From: Acetobacteraceae bacterium
GTDB taxonomy: Bacteria; Pseudomonadota; Alphaproteobacteria; Acetobacterales; Acetobacteraceae
Direction: 5' to 3'
Assembly (NCBI GenBank): GCA_947474705.1
Contig: CANJJS010000054.1
Location: forward strand, 1 to 35,170
Length of the DNA: 35,170 nucleotides
In this document: piece after piece, positions 8,801 to 16,193 of the stretch
Layout of the letters: every line of letters starts with the position of its first letter
Position numbering within the stretch: position 1 is the first letter of the stretch
Translations under genes and position numbers: made by a program
The notes under the pieces: model-generated
What the model saw: the letters and a program-made list of their open reading frames with translations, nothing else
The model's database searches: none
Told to the model about the DNA's origin: nothing

Positions 8801-9810
8801 AGGAAAGCGACAGTAGTGCCAGCCAGCGTGGTGCCCTGGTTTTGAATAACGGTCATTGTGCCCAGAGGCGAACCGATATCGCCTTGCAGGATGCGGTTCG
8901 AAATGGTCGAGGAACTGTTGTTCAGATAATATTTTCCGGTCGCCGGATCGATCGCGATGCCGCTCGCTGCTTTGCCGGCAAAGGGCGATGTGGGTGTCGT
9001 TGTCCCGAGGGCTGAAAATTGCAGCGTCGTGGTCGACACCAGAGACGTTCCGCTGATGGTGGAGAACTCCGCCGCCAGAGCGGGTTGGCCCGATGCCCCC
9101 ATTGAGTAGAACAATTGCGTCTGCGCGACCGGCAACAACCCGGTGAAGGATTGTTCCGCCGCGGCCGTGAACGGCACCGCCGAGGGACTGCCTCCGGTAT
9201 TCACGTCGAGCACGAAACTGCCGCCCGAGGCCGCCGCGCCGATCAGATGCGACGACGCCGCGACCGCCACCCCGCCGGCTTCCGACGAGATCCGCCCGAC
9301 AAATGCCACGCCCGCCGCGTCCTGGGCCACATCGCAGGCATAAAGCTGAATGTCGCCGCCGGGCCGCAGCGCCCGGCCGATGGTGTAAAGCTGGTCCCGG
9401 TAGCCCTCCAACGTCGCGTCGGTCAGCCAGGCGGAGCCGATCTTCACCATCCCGTCGGCGCCATGCGACACCAGCGCGACGGTCGCGAGGTCCCGCGCCC
9501 CGTTCGCGGCCAGCCAGGCGACGATCTGATCCAGGTCGTTGGAAGACTCCGACAGGACGACGGCGATCACCCCGTCCTGAACCTCGGTGGCCAGTGACTC
9601 CGCCCCGGCGACCCCGCCGTCGATGAAGACCACGCGCCGCCCGGCGGCCCAGATCTGGGGCGCGGCGTCTGGCGTGGCCGGGGACGGAGCAGGGACAAGC
9701 AGCGGCGCGGCGGGCGCATCGGCCCATGGCCCATCGACAATACCGGCATTGATCCAGGCGCCGCCCGCCAGAGATGCAAGAAAGTCGCGCCTATCGCCCC
9801 GGTCGGCCAT
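5878..9810 (-). CDS. Large DUF4347 / cadherin-like repeat / Hint-domain exported protein
   Basis: The ATG at 9810 follows GGAG at 9-base spacing and gives 1310 residues. The N-terminus (DRRDFLASLAGGAW) resembles a twin-arginine signal. A DUF4347 domain follows (about 59-215: VVFIDGG, VALVSHGADG, LYACDVAQDAAG). Next comes a propeller-like region with GIAIDPATGKYYLN motifs (about 240-575), then three tandem beta-sandwich repeats (about 583-985). The Hint_2 domain begins at Cys987 (CFLENTLIRTPGGE) and includes TGDRV, the His-bearing ELRVTKCHAFWLD, and YHVELDRHDVLVANGAPAESY. A 180-residue tail completes the protein. Hint domains derive from hedgehog/intein autoprocessing folds, but self-cleavage is not established for this bacterial class. 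The gene is divergent from three tail-collar genes, so a shared role at the cell surface is my inference. Confidence 0.88.
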   Translation of the reverse strand: MADRGDRRDFLASLAGGAWINAGIVDGPWADAPAAPLLVPAPSPATPDAAPQIWAAGRRVVFIDGGVAGAESLATEVQDGVIAVVLSESSNDLDQIVAWLAANGARDLATVALVSHGADGMVKIGSAWLTDATLEGYRDQLYTIGRALRPGGDIQLYACDVAQDAAGVAFVGRISSEAGGVAVAASSHLIGAAASGGSFVLDVNTGGSPSAVPFTAAAEQSFTGLLPVAQTQLFYSMGASGQPALAAEFSTISGTSLVSTTTLQFSALGTTTPTSPFAGKAASGIAIDPATGKYYLNNSSSTISNRILQGDIGSPLGTMTVIQNQGTTLAGTTVAFLINDLEFDQATQELYYTEFTGPTTNATLLGNIGVWKVGTAANATPAQVIGGNRAVALGGSLSSGFTNASSQFPKNLALDLADNLIFMADYIGASNTSTIWVGNVLTGGITPLRTSAAQFEMRNIAFSNGTLYWDIFNGATNANEGIFAAPVNIVNPGANATISLGTVSTLYAGSALLGTETAGLAVDASTGSIFWMNHPSQGSSINLLNRGTIAGSGVAAAVNVQTIAAPALNGATGGLLIDSLLVETIPTVTASGTVAYTASGTAVAVAPSAAVTNASGSFIAKGSVVISSGFLAGDTLTAVTSGTTITASYSSGTLTLTGVDTAAHYQSVIDSVKYSSTASDPRNGGANTTRALTYTVSDGLISSTSPTSTITVAAAPVAPSIVTAATISFTGGSGATPVLDSALKLTDADSANQVGATISVGNFVSGDVLNFTTQNGISSSYNSSTGTLVLSGTASVANYQAALRTISYSFSPSNGDPTAGNTKTSRTITWISNDGGLTSSAKTSVLNVVHAAPTVVATGTVSYGGGAGAVVLAPAATVTAPDSSGLLSSATIAITGGTFASDGDVLAATTTGTSINSSYTAGTYTLTLTGSDTVAHYQTVLRSVTIATSGKDPTNGGANPTRSISWTVNDGVLSSSAATTTATGTFCFLENTLIRTPGGEVAVENLKTGDRVITWSGEIRPIAWIGKGQVLATRGRRSAATPVIVRPGAIADGVPYKELRVTKCHAFWLDKVLIPVEFLVNHRSIRWDDHAQEVKLYHVELDRHDVLVANGAPAESYRDDGNRWLFQNANEGWDLPPLDHYAPVLTGGAAVDNVWRRLLDRAGPGRPVPMTDDPGLHVLSGGRRIAPTEVHGQTYVFDLPLLGTPVRLVSRSSVPAELGLVRDFRALGVPVAGIAAISDSRANVLEASDERFADGFHDHEAEGDIRWTDGDAELPAGLFLGCHGRTRVIVTLRGVTRYALLDEEEARAAA
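6855..8060 (-). repeat. Three tandem cadherin/VCBS-like protein repeats inside the Hint protein
   Basis: Three consecutive units of about 130 residues each carry an initial AxGTVxY or AATISF strand, a GDxLxxxT strand, a conserved core of the form YxxGTxTLTGxDTxAHYQxVxxSV, and then a block N-G-A/T-x-T-R followed by TVxDG. They occupy roughly 8060-7660, 7657-7258 and 7250-6855. Units one and three resemble each other more than unit two. Their closeness suggests internal duplication. The function is likely a rigid extracellular stalk. Confidence 0.75.
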
Positions 9811-10174
9811 GATCGAGTTCTCCATAAAGTACAGCCAGAGTTTACTCCGCCGAAAGTAGACCGGAAAGCCGTTTTTTCGCCGAATCCCGCCGTGGGAGCC
9901 GGTCTTCGCGGCCAAACCGTTAATTTGCCGTTAAATCAACGGTATTCATTGGCGGCGGTGCCTGGAAATCCCGTTTATGGGCATAATTCCCACGAAATTG
10001 GCCCCGCCGATGGCGCGCTCGAAATGCGCCAATATGATCGACAAGCCACCATTTCAGATATACGGTGTTTCCGTCGGCGCGCGGACATATCTGCATACCA
10101 TGGTCTGCGTCTGGCGCGGCGTGGTCCGGCGGGTAATCCGCGCGAACGTGGAACGCAAACGGGAAACACACCAC
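9811..10174. promoter_or_regulatory. Divergent regulatory region between the Hint protein and the collar trio
   Basis: This 364-bp stretch has no convincing gene. The frame reading into the first collar gene has no ribosome-binding site, and its translation is not family-like before residue MQPYIG. A compact cluster at 9916-9943 contains CCGTTAA twice (9917-9923 and 9928-9934) and the inverted pair ACCGTT / AACGGT (9916-9921 and 9938-9943). It is a candidate operator between the divergent units. No confident sigma70 promoter was found. Confidence 0.4.
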
Positions 10175-10699
10175 ATGCAACCATATATTGGCCAGATCCT
10201 GGCCGTCGGCTTCAACTACGCCCCGATCGGGTGGGCGATCTGCAACGGGCAATTGATGTCGATCGCGGAATACAGCACGCTCTACGCCCTGATCGGCACC
10301 ACCTATGGCGGCGACGGCGTCTCGACCTTCGCACTCCCGAACCTGCAGGGGCGGGTCCCTCTGTCCATGGGACAGGCGCCTGGCATGCCCAATTATGCCA
10401 TCGGGCAAATGGCGGGTTCCGAAACCGTGACGCTGACGCCCAGCCAATTGCCGTCGCATACGCATATGGTAACCGCCTCGTCGGCGGCCGGCACAACGAA
10501 CACGCCCGCGAGCAATACCTTGCTCGCCCAAAATCCGCAGTCCGCGGCGAAACTCTATGCGCCCTCGTCGCAACTGACCCCGTTGAGCAACGCGTCGATC
10601 GGCGCTTCCGGCGGAAACCAGCCGCATGAGAACCTGCAACCGCTGCTGGCGATCAACTTCATCATCGCGCTGGAAGGCATTTATCCCTCTCTCCAGTGA
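10175..10699 (+). CDS. Phage tail collar / MdpB-like protein, copy 1
   Basis: The 174-residue product begins MQPYIGQILAVGFNYAPIGW. The segment AICNGQLMSIAEYSTLYALIG followed by TYGGDGVSTFALPNLQGRVP is the hallmark of the Tail_Collar domain (PF07484), which is also found in cyanobacterial microcystin-dependent protein MdpB. The central region with SQLPSHTHM is followed by a variable loop. The C-terminal block GGNQPHENLQPLLAINFIIALEGIYPS is shared with its two neighbours. In phages such domains form the receptor-binding tip of tail fibres. In bacterial chromosomes these stand-alone trios have no settled function. The Shine-Dalgarno is weak, and the start was set by alignment with copies 2 and 3. 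Confidence 0.9.
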   Translation: MQPYIGQILAVGFNYAPIGWAICNGQLMSIAEYSTLYALIGTTYGGDGVSTFALPNLQGRVPLSMGQAPGMPNYAIGQMAGSETVTLTPSQLPSHTHMVTASSAAGTTNTPASNTLLAQNPQSAAKLYAPSSQLTPLSNASIGASGGNQPHENLQPLLAINFIIALEGIYPSLQ

Positions 10700-10747
10700 C
10701 CCGGCGCCTCCGCCGGTCCTCCCCGTCCTCTCGATCAGGAAATCAGC

Positions 10748-11302
10748 ATGTCTGAACCATTCATCGGGCAACTCGGCCTTTTCCCCTACAGCTTCGCGCC
10801 AAACAATTGGATGGACTGTAGAGGCCAGTTGCTGCCCATCGCGCAGTATTCCGCGTTGTTCTCCTTGCTCGGCACGGCCTATGGCGGCAATGGCACGACG
10901 AATTTCGCGCTGCCGAACCTTCAGGGCAGAGTCGCCGTGGGCTATGGCAGCGGCGCGGGTCTCTCTACCTATGAGATCGGCGAGATGACGGGAGCTCCGT
11001 CCGTCACGCTGCTGCAATCCGACATGCCCCTGCACAACCACCCGCTGAACGCGACCCAGGAGCAGGGCACGACGAACATTCCGAACAACGACGTCTACCT
11101 CGCCAATGTCTACACCCCACCCGAGGAAATTGGGGGGCCCCAGGCCCAGGGCAATGTCTACGCGGCGCCTCCGGCGACGACACCGATGGCGCCAACGTCC
11201 ATCAACGTCGCCGGCGGCAGTCAGGCGCACAACAACATGCAGCCTTATCTGGCTTTGCGGTACTGCATCTCGCTGGCCGGCATATTTCCGTCCCGGGGCT
11301 GA
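10748..11302 (+). CDS. Phage tail collar / MdpB-like protein, copy 2
   Basis: The 184-residue paralogue starts MSEPFIGQLGLFPYSFAPNNW. It contains the collar core CRGQLLPIAQYSALFSLLG, TAYGGNGTTNFALPNLQGR and the His-containing QSDMPLHNHPL. The C-terminal block GGSQAHNNMQPYLALRYCISLAGIFPSRG matches copy 3. It lies 48 bp after copy 1 and 42 bp before copy 3, so the three are probably co-transcribed. The stretch between the core and C-terminal block is Pro/Ala/Asn-rich and differs in each copy, which fits a variable tip region. No adjacent tail sheath, tube or baseplate genes are present, so it is not part of a complete prophage here. Confidence 0.92.
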   Translation: MSEPFIGQLGLFPYSFAPNNWMDCRGQLLPIAQYSALFSLLGTAYGGNGTTNFALPNLQGRVAVGYGSGAGLSTYEIGEMTGAPSVTLLQSDMPLHNHPLNATQEQGTTNIPNNDVYLANVYTPPEEIGGPQAQGNVYAAPPATTPMAPTSINVAGGSQAHNNMQPYLALRYCISLAGIFPSRG

Positions 11303-11344
11303 CGGGCTGCGCGCTGTTTCGAACATTTCTCGGAGTTTGGACCC

Positions 11345-11887
11345 ATGTCAGAACCTTTTCTTGGCGAAATCGTCGCATTCGCTTTCGACAGAGCACCCAA
11401 AAACTGGGCTTTTTGCCGCGGGCAGCTCATGTCCATCGCGCAAAATCAGGCCTTGTTCTCCCTTCTGGGCACCACGTTCGGTGGCGACGGAATCACCACT
11501 TTCGCGGTTCCCGACCTGCGCGGGCGGGCCGCGGTGGGACAAAGCACCGATGTCCCGCTTGGCGAGGCCGACGGCCAGCCGGCGCATACCCTGGCCTATA
11601 CGGAAATGCCGACGCACTCGCATATCCTGTTCGCGAACGCGCACCCCAATCCCGCGACCAATGTCTACACACCCGACGGCACGGTGGTTCTCTCGACAAC
11701 GACGGGAACGGACCTGAACGGCAACCCCGCGACGTACGATATTTACGGCACCGGGTCGGCGAACACGGTCCTGGGGACGGCGGCGATCGGCAATGCCGGC
11801 GGGAACCAGGCGCACGACAACATGATGCCGTATCTCGCGATCAACTATTGCATCTCGCTCCAGGGCATCTTCCCGTCCAGGGGTTAG
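11345..11887 (+). CDS. Phage tail collar / MdpB-like protein, copy 3
   Basis: The 180-residue paralogue starts MSEPFLGEIVAFAFDRAPKNW. The collar core reads FCRGQLMSIAQNQALFSLLG then TTFGGDGITTFAVPDLRGR, followed by EMPTHSHILFA. The end is GGNQAHDNMMPYLAINYCISLQGIFPSRG. It shares more of its N- and C-termini with copy 2 than with copy 1. The TAG stop at 11885-11887 overlaps by four bases the stop codon of the convergent DUF6916 gene, a tail-to-tail overlap that leaves no room for a separate terminator. Confidence 0.92.
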   Translation: MSEPFLGEIVAFAFDRAPKNWAFCRGQLMSIAQNQALFSLLGTTFGGDGITTFAVPDLRGRAAVGQSTDVPLGEADGQPAHTLAYTEMPTHSHILFANAHPNPATNVYTPDGTVVLSTTTGTDLNGNPATYDIYGTGSANTVLGTAAIGNAGGNQAHDNMMPYLAINYCISLQGIFPSRG

Positions 11888-12180
11888 TTGAACACGGCCT
11901 GATAGTCCTGCCGGTCGCGGGCGGGCGTATGGATCGGGATGATGTAAAACGCGAAGCTGGGGCCGTCCGCCCCGGCTTTCGCCGCGTAAAATCCCTCGGG
12001 CATAACGTTGTCGCGCGGGCCATGGAACACCAGCGTGAACGGCGGATGCGCCGACCCTGGGCGTTGCACCCCATGCCTCACCTCCACCTCCGCCAGGGTC
12101 AGCGTGCCGGCCCACCCCTCGAAATGGAACAGCTTCCCACGATGCGGCAGGAAATCTTCATGAGTCTGGATATCTGTCAT
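11884..12180 (-). CDS. DUF6916 family protein
   Basis: The 98-residue protein begins MTDIQTHEDFLPHRGKLF, behind GGAG spaced nine bases from the ATG at 12180. The blocks PFTLVFHGPRDNVMPEGFY and the terminal AFYIIPIHTPARDRQDYQAVFN fit DUF6916, a small domain I know as a companion of chromosomal tail-collar genes. No catalytic residues, signal peptide or membrane span are visible, so a cytoplasmic or structural role is equally possible. It converges on collar copy 3 and is divergent from the GNAT gene, with only 35 bp between the two start codons. The association with the collar trio is the main functional clue. Confidence 0.75.
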   Translation of the reverse strand: MTDIQTHEDFLPHRGKLFHFEGWAGTLTLAEVEVRHGVQRPGSAHPPFTLVFHGPRDNVMPEGFYAAKAGADGPSFAFYIIPIHTPARDRQDYQAVFN

Positions 12181-12215
12181 GGGTTCGTGCTCCGCGCGCT
12201 GACAAGGGGCGTATA

Positions 12216-12725
12216 ATGGGCGGACGCGAAAACGGGAAGACGGCGCTCCCACCGGATATCGCGGTTCGACCGGAAAGCCCGGCGGACGAGGGGTTTTTGT
12301 TCGCACTGTTCGCCTCCCACACGGCGCCCACTCTGGCGCATCTGCCGCTGCCGCCGGCAATGGCGGAAAATCTGATCCGGATGCAGTTCGCCTCGCAAAC
12401 CGCGTCCTATCGCGCCGCGTATCCCCGGGCGCGGTTCGAGGTTCTGGAGCGCAACGGCGTGCCCCTGGGCCGTCAGGTCATCGACGAGGGCGGGGACGCG
12501 GGCTGCGTCGTCGATTTCGCGTTGCTGCCGGGGGCTCAGGGGGGCGGGCTGGGCACGGCGGCGATGACGGCGGTGGTTGCGCGGTTCGCGGAACTGGGGC
12601 GGCCGGTGCGGTGCAAGGTCATGATGCACAACGCGGCCTCTTTGCGCATGTGCGAGAAGGCTGGATTTTCCAAAATTGGCGAGGAGCCGCCGTTCATGGA
12701 CCTGGAGTGGCGTCCGTCCCGGTGA
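12216..12725 (+). CDS. GNAT-family N-acetyltransferase
   Basis: The 169-residue protein has the GNAT fold: beta strands around VLERNGVPLGRQVID and CVVDFALLPGAQG, the acetyl-CoA pyrophosphate-binding motif QGGGLGTAAM (about residues 110-119), and the late strand/helix NAASLRMCEKAGFSKIGE. AAGGGG about eight bases upstream supports the ATG at 12216. It is transcribed away from the DUF6916 gene. GNAT enzymes transfer an acetyl group from acetyl-CoA to amines. The substrate is unknown. Its position beside the collar trio suggests it could modify one of those proteins or a surface component, but that is inference. Confidence 0.88.
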   Translation: MGGRENGKTALPPDIAVRPESPADEGFLFALFASHTAPTLAHLPLPPAMAENLIRMQFASQTASYRAAYPRARFEVLERNGVPLGRQVIDEGGDAGCVVDFALLPGAQGGGLGTAAMTAVVARFAELGRPVRCKVMMHNAASLRMCEKAGFSKIGEEPPFMDLEWRPSR

Positions 12726-12731
12726 TTTGGG

Positions 12732-14169
12732 TCAGGGCGTGCGGATGTGGACGATTGCGCCGCCAGCTTCCGTCAGGCGCCGCCAGCCCGGTTCCTGGTC
12801 CAAAGCGGGGACGATCGGGTGTCCGGCGGGAAAGATGGTCCAGGCGATCGCGTGCTCTGTCAGGAGCCGCCGCAGTGCCGGCCGGTTGGGCGCTGTGGCG
12901 GCGCGGAAGCGGGTGAGGAACGCGTCGCCGTGCAGGTCGGCGCGGCTGTCGACGAAGGGGCGGATACCCTGAAAGATCAGGTCGCCACCAAGGGAATAAT
13001 CGTTCAGCACGGGGCGGGTTCGGAGGTCCGGCGGGACTCGCGCCAGGGTGGCGGCGAAGGCGGCGCCGGTGCGTTCGGGGGTCAGCGGGATCGCCGCGCG
13101 GGCACCCAGCGCCGCCAAAGCGAGGATTGGCGCGGCGAAGATGGCGAAGCGCCAGGTGGGCGTGGGGAGGGCCTGACCGCGGCCCAGGGCGGCGCCGATT
13201 GGTTGGGCGAGGACGATGGCGCCCACGAGGCCGAGAAGTTGTTCGTTCCGGCTGTGCGACAGGGCGCCGTGAATCAGCGCGAGCAGCATCAGAAGGCGCA
13301 TGGGCGGCAAGGTGACCTTGCCGGACAATCCCAGGGCGAGGCCGGCGAGGATCATCAGCTCCAGGGGTTGGAGGCGGCTGAAATCGGTGGATTGCCACTC
13401 GCCGATCCAGGCGAGGCTTTTCATGCCGAGATGCTGAAAGGGGAAGAGGAGGCCGGCGGGGCCCTCTGGGTTGGCGAGGGCGCAGAGTATCGCGGCCAGG
13501 AGGAAGCGGCCCCATTGGATCGCGGCGGCGCGGCGATTGGCGGTGGGGTCGCACACGGCTTCCACCGCGAAGGCGGCGGCGAGGAGGAGGCCGCCCATGA
13601 AGCTGCCGTGCAGGTTGACCCAGAGCGTCATGGCCGGGAGCAGCCAGAGCGGGGGGGACTCGCGGCGTGCGCGGGCCATGGCGAGGCCGCCGCACCAGAG
13701 CACGAGGCACGGCCAGGCCAGGACATGCGGGCGTGCCAGAAGCGAGGGGGCGGCGTTGGCCAGGGCGATGGCGAGGCCGAGGACGGCGTAGGGGCCGGGC
13801 ACGAAGGCGCGGAGGTGGCGCAGCAGCAGGGCGCTCGTCGTGGCCACGGCCAGCGCGGTTAGGGTCATGACGCCGGACATGCCGCCGGTGCGCCATGCCA
13901 GGGCCATCAGGGCTTCGGCGAGCCACTCGTGCGCGAACCAGGGTTTTCCGGCGGTGGTGAAGGAGAAGGGGTCGGTGGCGGGGATGGCGCGGTGGTCGAG
14001 GATCCACTCGCCCGCGCGTATCTGCCAGAGCGTGTCGCCGTCGTTGAGGATTTGCGGCAGGAACAGGACGGTGGCGAAGAGGACGGCGAAGGCGGTGGCC
14101 TCGGCGGCCCATGCGTCGAGGCGGGGGGGGGGCGGCCTCGTGGCGGGCGGGGAGGGCGATCGCGGTCAT
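12732..14169 (-). CDS. Polytopic GT-C-like membrane protein, frame broken at a G10 tract
   Basis: The continuous frame from 14165 to 12732 encodes the conserved N-terminal motif NDGDTLWQIRAGEWILDH, followed by PWFAHEWLAEALMALAW, about ten hydrophobic spans, and a C-terminal soluble part with VLNDYSLGGDLIFQG and PFVDSRADLHGDAF. This is the layout of a widespread family of putative GT-C-fold lipid-linked sugar transferases. The first ATG in that frame is at 13907 and would delete the conserved loop. A suitable start, ATG at 14169 (MTAIALPARHEA), lies in another frame and joins the body only if one base is removed from the ten-base G run at 14123-14132. The gene is therefore frameshifted, phase-variable, or mis-sequenced here. 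It converges on the GNAT gene with 6 bp between stops. Catalytic activity is unproven. Confidence 0.72.
14123..14132. repeat. Ten-base G homopolymer at the 5-prime end of the GT-C-like gene
   Basis: Ten consecutive G on the plus strand (C on the coding strand) sit about 13 codons inside the upstream ATG at 14169. Tracts of this length are prone to slippage. Nine or twelve bases would fuse the start to the conserved body, and ten separates them. Confidence 0.85.
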
Positions 14170-14210
14170 GGCGGCGGGTTTACGCCGCCAATTCTCGCGG
14201 AATGTTTACA

Positions 14211-15605
14211 TTATGCCGGGACGGTCAGCATGATCAGCGGTTCCCAGGCGACGTCCTCGGTTTCCAAAGAGCGAATGGCGTCGATCAGGCCTTCGTAGCG
14301 TTCCGGGGTAATGGCGAGGCCTTCGGACACCGGCCGGATGCGGTCGGCTTCGTCCTCGAAGTTCCAGATGAATTCGCGTCCCGTGCCTTCCTTGGTGACG
14401 CTGCGACCGTCTTTTATGAAGACGGTGATGCGGGGACCGAACAGGGTGCGGGCGGCCATGGGGATGATGGTCACGCGGTGCATCAGGTCGAGCACTTCTG
14501 GCGGGTCGGTCTCGCCGGGCGCGGGTTCGCCGCCGCGCAGTAGCGGGTAGCCGCCGGTGACGGCGCCGTAAGCGGTGAAATATTGGGTCGAGCCGGGTTT
14601 GGGCGGGATGTCGATGCGGCGCACCGGGAAGGCGGGACTGGGGTATTCGGTTTCCAACCAGTTCACCACGGCCTCGATCCGGTCGATGTCTTCGTATTTT
14701 ATCCCGTGTTCCGCGCAAAGTTTCGCGGTCACATCGACATGGGCGATGTTGTAACCGGCGGTGGAATAGACGCGGTAGAGCGTTTCCAGGAAGATCCAGT
14801 CCTGGCCGAGACCGTCGGCGATTTTGGAAATGTCGGCGCGGTTTTTGCCGGTGAAACTGTAGCGCAGCACGCCGAGATTGTTTCCGGCATAGGAATGATA
14901 GAACCCCGCCTCGCCTTCCAGGGTCGTTTCGCCGCCGGGCGTGCCGTGGCGGGCCAGCGCGACCGCCAGCAGCGCGTTGCGGACCGCGCCGCCCTCGCGA
15001 AGGGATTTGCCGCCACTGCGAATACCTTCCAGGTTTCCGGCGGCGAGGTTCACGCATTGCGCGATCGCGGCGTTGATCTGGTTGGCGTCCAGGCCGTGGA
15101 TTTTCGCCGCCGCCACCGCCGCGCCGAAAATGCCGAACACGGGGCCGGCGTGGAAGCCGCGGGACATCACGGTCGGAATGAATTCCGACGCCATGCGTTC
15201 CAGCACTTCGTAGGCGGCGGCGACGGCTGTGATGAAGGTTTTGCCGGAACAACCGGTGACCTCGGCCGCCGCCAGCGCGGCGGGCATGATGGCGATGCCG
15301 GGATGAGTCAGCATGCGGAACGTGTCCCATTTGCCGCCCGCGAAGATCATTTCGGCGTTGACGAAGGCGGCGCCCGCCTTGGTGAATTTCTCGCCCGAGC
15401 AGAGGGCTGTCGCGACGCCGCCGCCACCGCCGTCTTCCTCGCGCATGATCGCCAGGGCCTGTTTCGTCGCGGGCATGTCGTGCGCGACCAAAGCGGAGCT
15501 GATGGCCTGGAGGATGACGCCTTTGGCGCGGTCGATCACCGGTTTCGGCAGGTCCTCGTATTTCAGGTCCGCGACGAAGGCGGCGAAGGCGCGGCTCAGC
15601 GACAT
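14211..15605 (-). CDS. MmgE/PrpD family protein
   Basis: The 464-residue protein has the length and layout of the MmgE/PrpD superfamily (2-methylcitrate dehydratase PrpD, cis-aconitate decarboxylase). An all-alpha first domain contains FAGGKWDTFRMLTHPGIAIMPAALAAAEV, and RGFHAGPVFGIFGAAVAAAK carries the superfamily-typical hydrophobic helix. The second, smaller domain runs from about residue 270 to 400. GAGGAC upstream of the ATG at 15605 supports the start. It lies 28 bp downstream of the YcxB-like gene on the same strand, so the two may be one transcript. Members act on diverse tricarboxylic acids. No prpB or prpC neighbours are present, so propionate metabolism cannot be claimed. Confidence 0.88.
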   Translation of the reverse strand: MSLSRAFAAFVADLKYEDLPKPVIDRAKGVILQAISSALVAHDMPATKQALAIMREEDGGGGGVATALCSGEKFTKAGAAFVNAEMIFAGGKWDTFRMLTHPGIAIMPAALAAAEVTGCSGKTFITAVAAAYEVLERMASEFIPTVMSRGFHAGPVFGIFGAAVAAAKIHGLDANQINAAIAQCVNLAAGNLEGIRSGGKSLREGGAVRNALLAVALARHGTPGGETTLEGEAGFYHSYAGNNLGVLRYSFTGKNRADISKIADGLGQDWIFLETLYRVYSTAGYNIAHVDVTAKLCAEHGIKYEDIDRIEAVVNWLETEYPSPAFPVRRIDIPPKPGSTQYFTAYGAVTGGYPLLRGGEPAPGETDPPEVLDLMHRVTIIPMAARTLFGPRITVFIKDGRSVTKEGTGREFIWNFEDEADRIRPVSEGLAITPERYEGLIDAIRSLETEDVAWEPLIMLTVPA

Positions 15606-15633
15606 GGATGTGTCCTCTTTGTTTGGGTGGCGG

Positions 15634-16149
15634 TCATAGCGCGGTTTTGGCGGCGCGGGCGATTCCCGTCCGGAGCGTGTTTACGAATGTTTCGATATTC
15701 GTGGGAGAGGCGAAGTCGCGTTTGGGGACGATGAAGACGCCGGATTGTTTGGTGCGGATGACGACGTGCGCCGGGGTTTCGTCCACGGCTTTGAAGGACG
15801 GCCAGACGTGGCGGGCGACAAAATCCTCGTTTTCGACGGTCAGGCCGTCTTCCGTCACGGTCAGCGTCATGGGGCCGGTATCGTCCTTCGGTGTCGCCGT
15901 GCCGCGTTCGAACTGGCGGACACCAAGCCAGATGAAGACCAAAGCGCCGGCGAGGGCGCCGGCCAGCCAGACCTCGGTATCCCAGGACCGGCCGAATTGC
16001 AGGGAGACGATGGTCGCCATGCCGCCGCCGATAATGGCGCCCAGGGCGGCGATCGCGACCGCGGCGTAACGGAGTTGGACGGAACGCGTGTCGGGCGTAA
16101 GAGCTTTGTAGTCCTCCGCGCGGAGGTGAACGGTCACGGACGGGAGCAA
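15634..16149 (-). CDS. YcxB-like membrane protein
   Basis: The 171-residue protein has two membrane spans (about residues 28-50 and 61-80) followed by a soluble domain. That domain runs LTVTEDGLTVENEDFVARHVWPSFKAVDETPAHVVIRTKQSGVFIVPKRDF, a layout matching the YcxB-like C-terminal domain (PF14317). The frame begins with TTG at 16149, which has GAGG five bases upstream. A GTG at 16137 would give MTVHLRAEDY but has no Shine-Dalgarno, so I prefer the TTG. Function in this family is unknown. It is divergent from the small gene at 16194 with only 44 bp between starts. Confidence 0.78.
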   Translation of the reverse strand: MLPSVTVHLRAEDYKALTPDTRSVQLRYAAVAIAALGAIIGGGMATIVSLQFGRSWDTEVWLAGALAGALVFIWLGVRQFERGTATPKDDTGPMTLTVTEDGLTVENEDFVARHVWPSFKAVDETPAHVVIRTKQSGVFIVPKRDFASPTNIETFVNTLRTGIARAAKTAL

Positions 16150-16193
16150 GCGGACCTCGTCGAAAAGCCGGAATGGAACGATGGAGAGGCGAG

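Noticed and set aside
9977-10174. N-terminal extension of collar copy 1 by 66 codons
   Set aside because: The extension is not collar-like, and the two paralogues start at the equivalent of MQPYIG, so the start at 10175 is preferred.
10175-11887. Prophage or tailocin
   Set aside because: Only collar-domain proteins are present, with no sheath, tube, baseplate, terminase, capsid, lysis or integrase genes in the flanks.
13127-13862. Long plus-strand frames opposite the GT-C-like gene
   Set aside because: They are Gly/Ala/Arg-rich shadows produced by strong third-position GC. The minus strand carries the hydrophobic spans and conserved loop.
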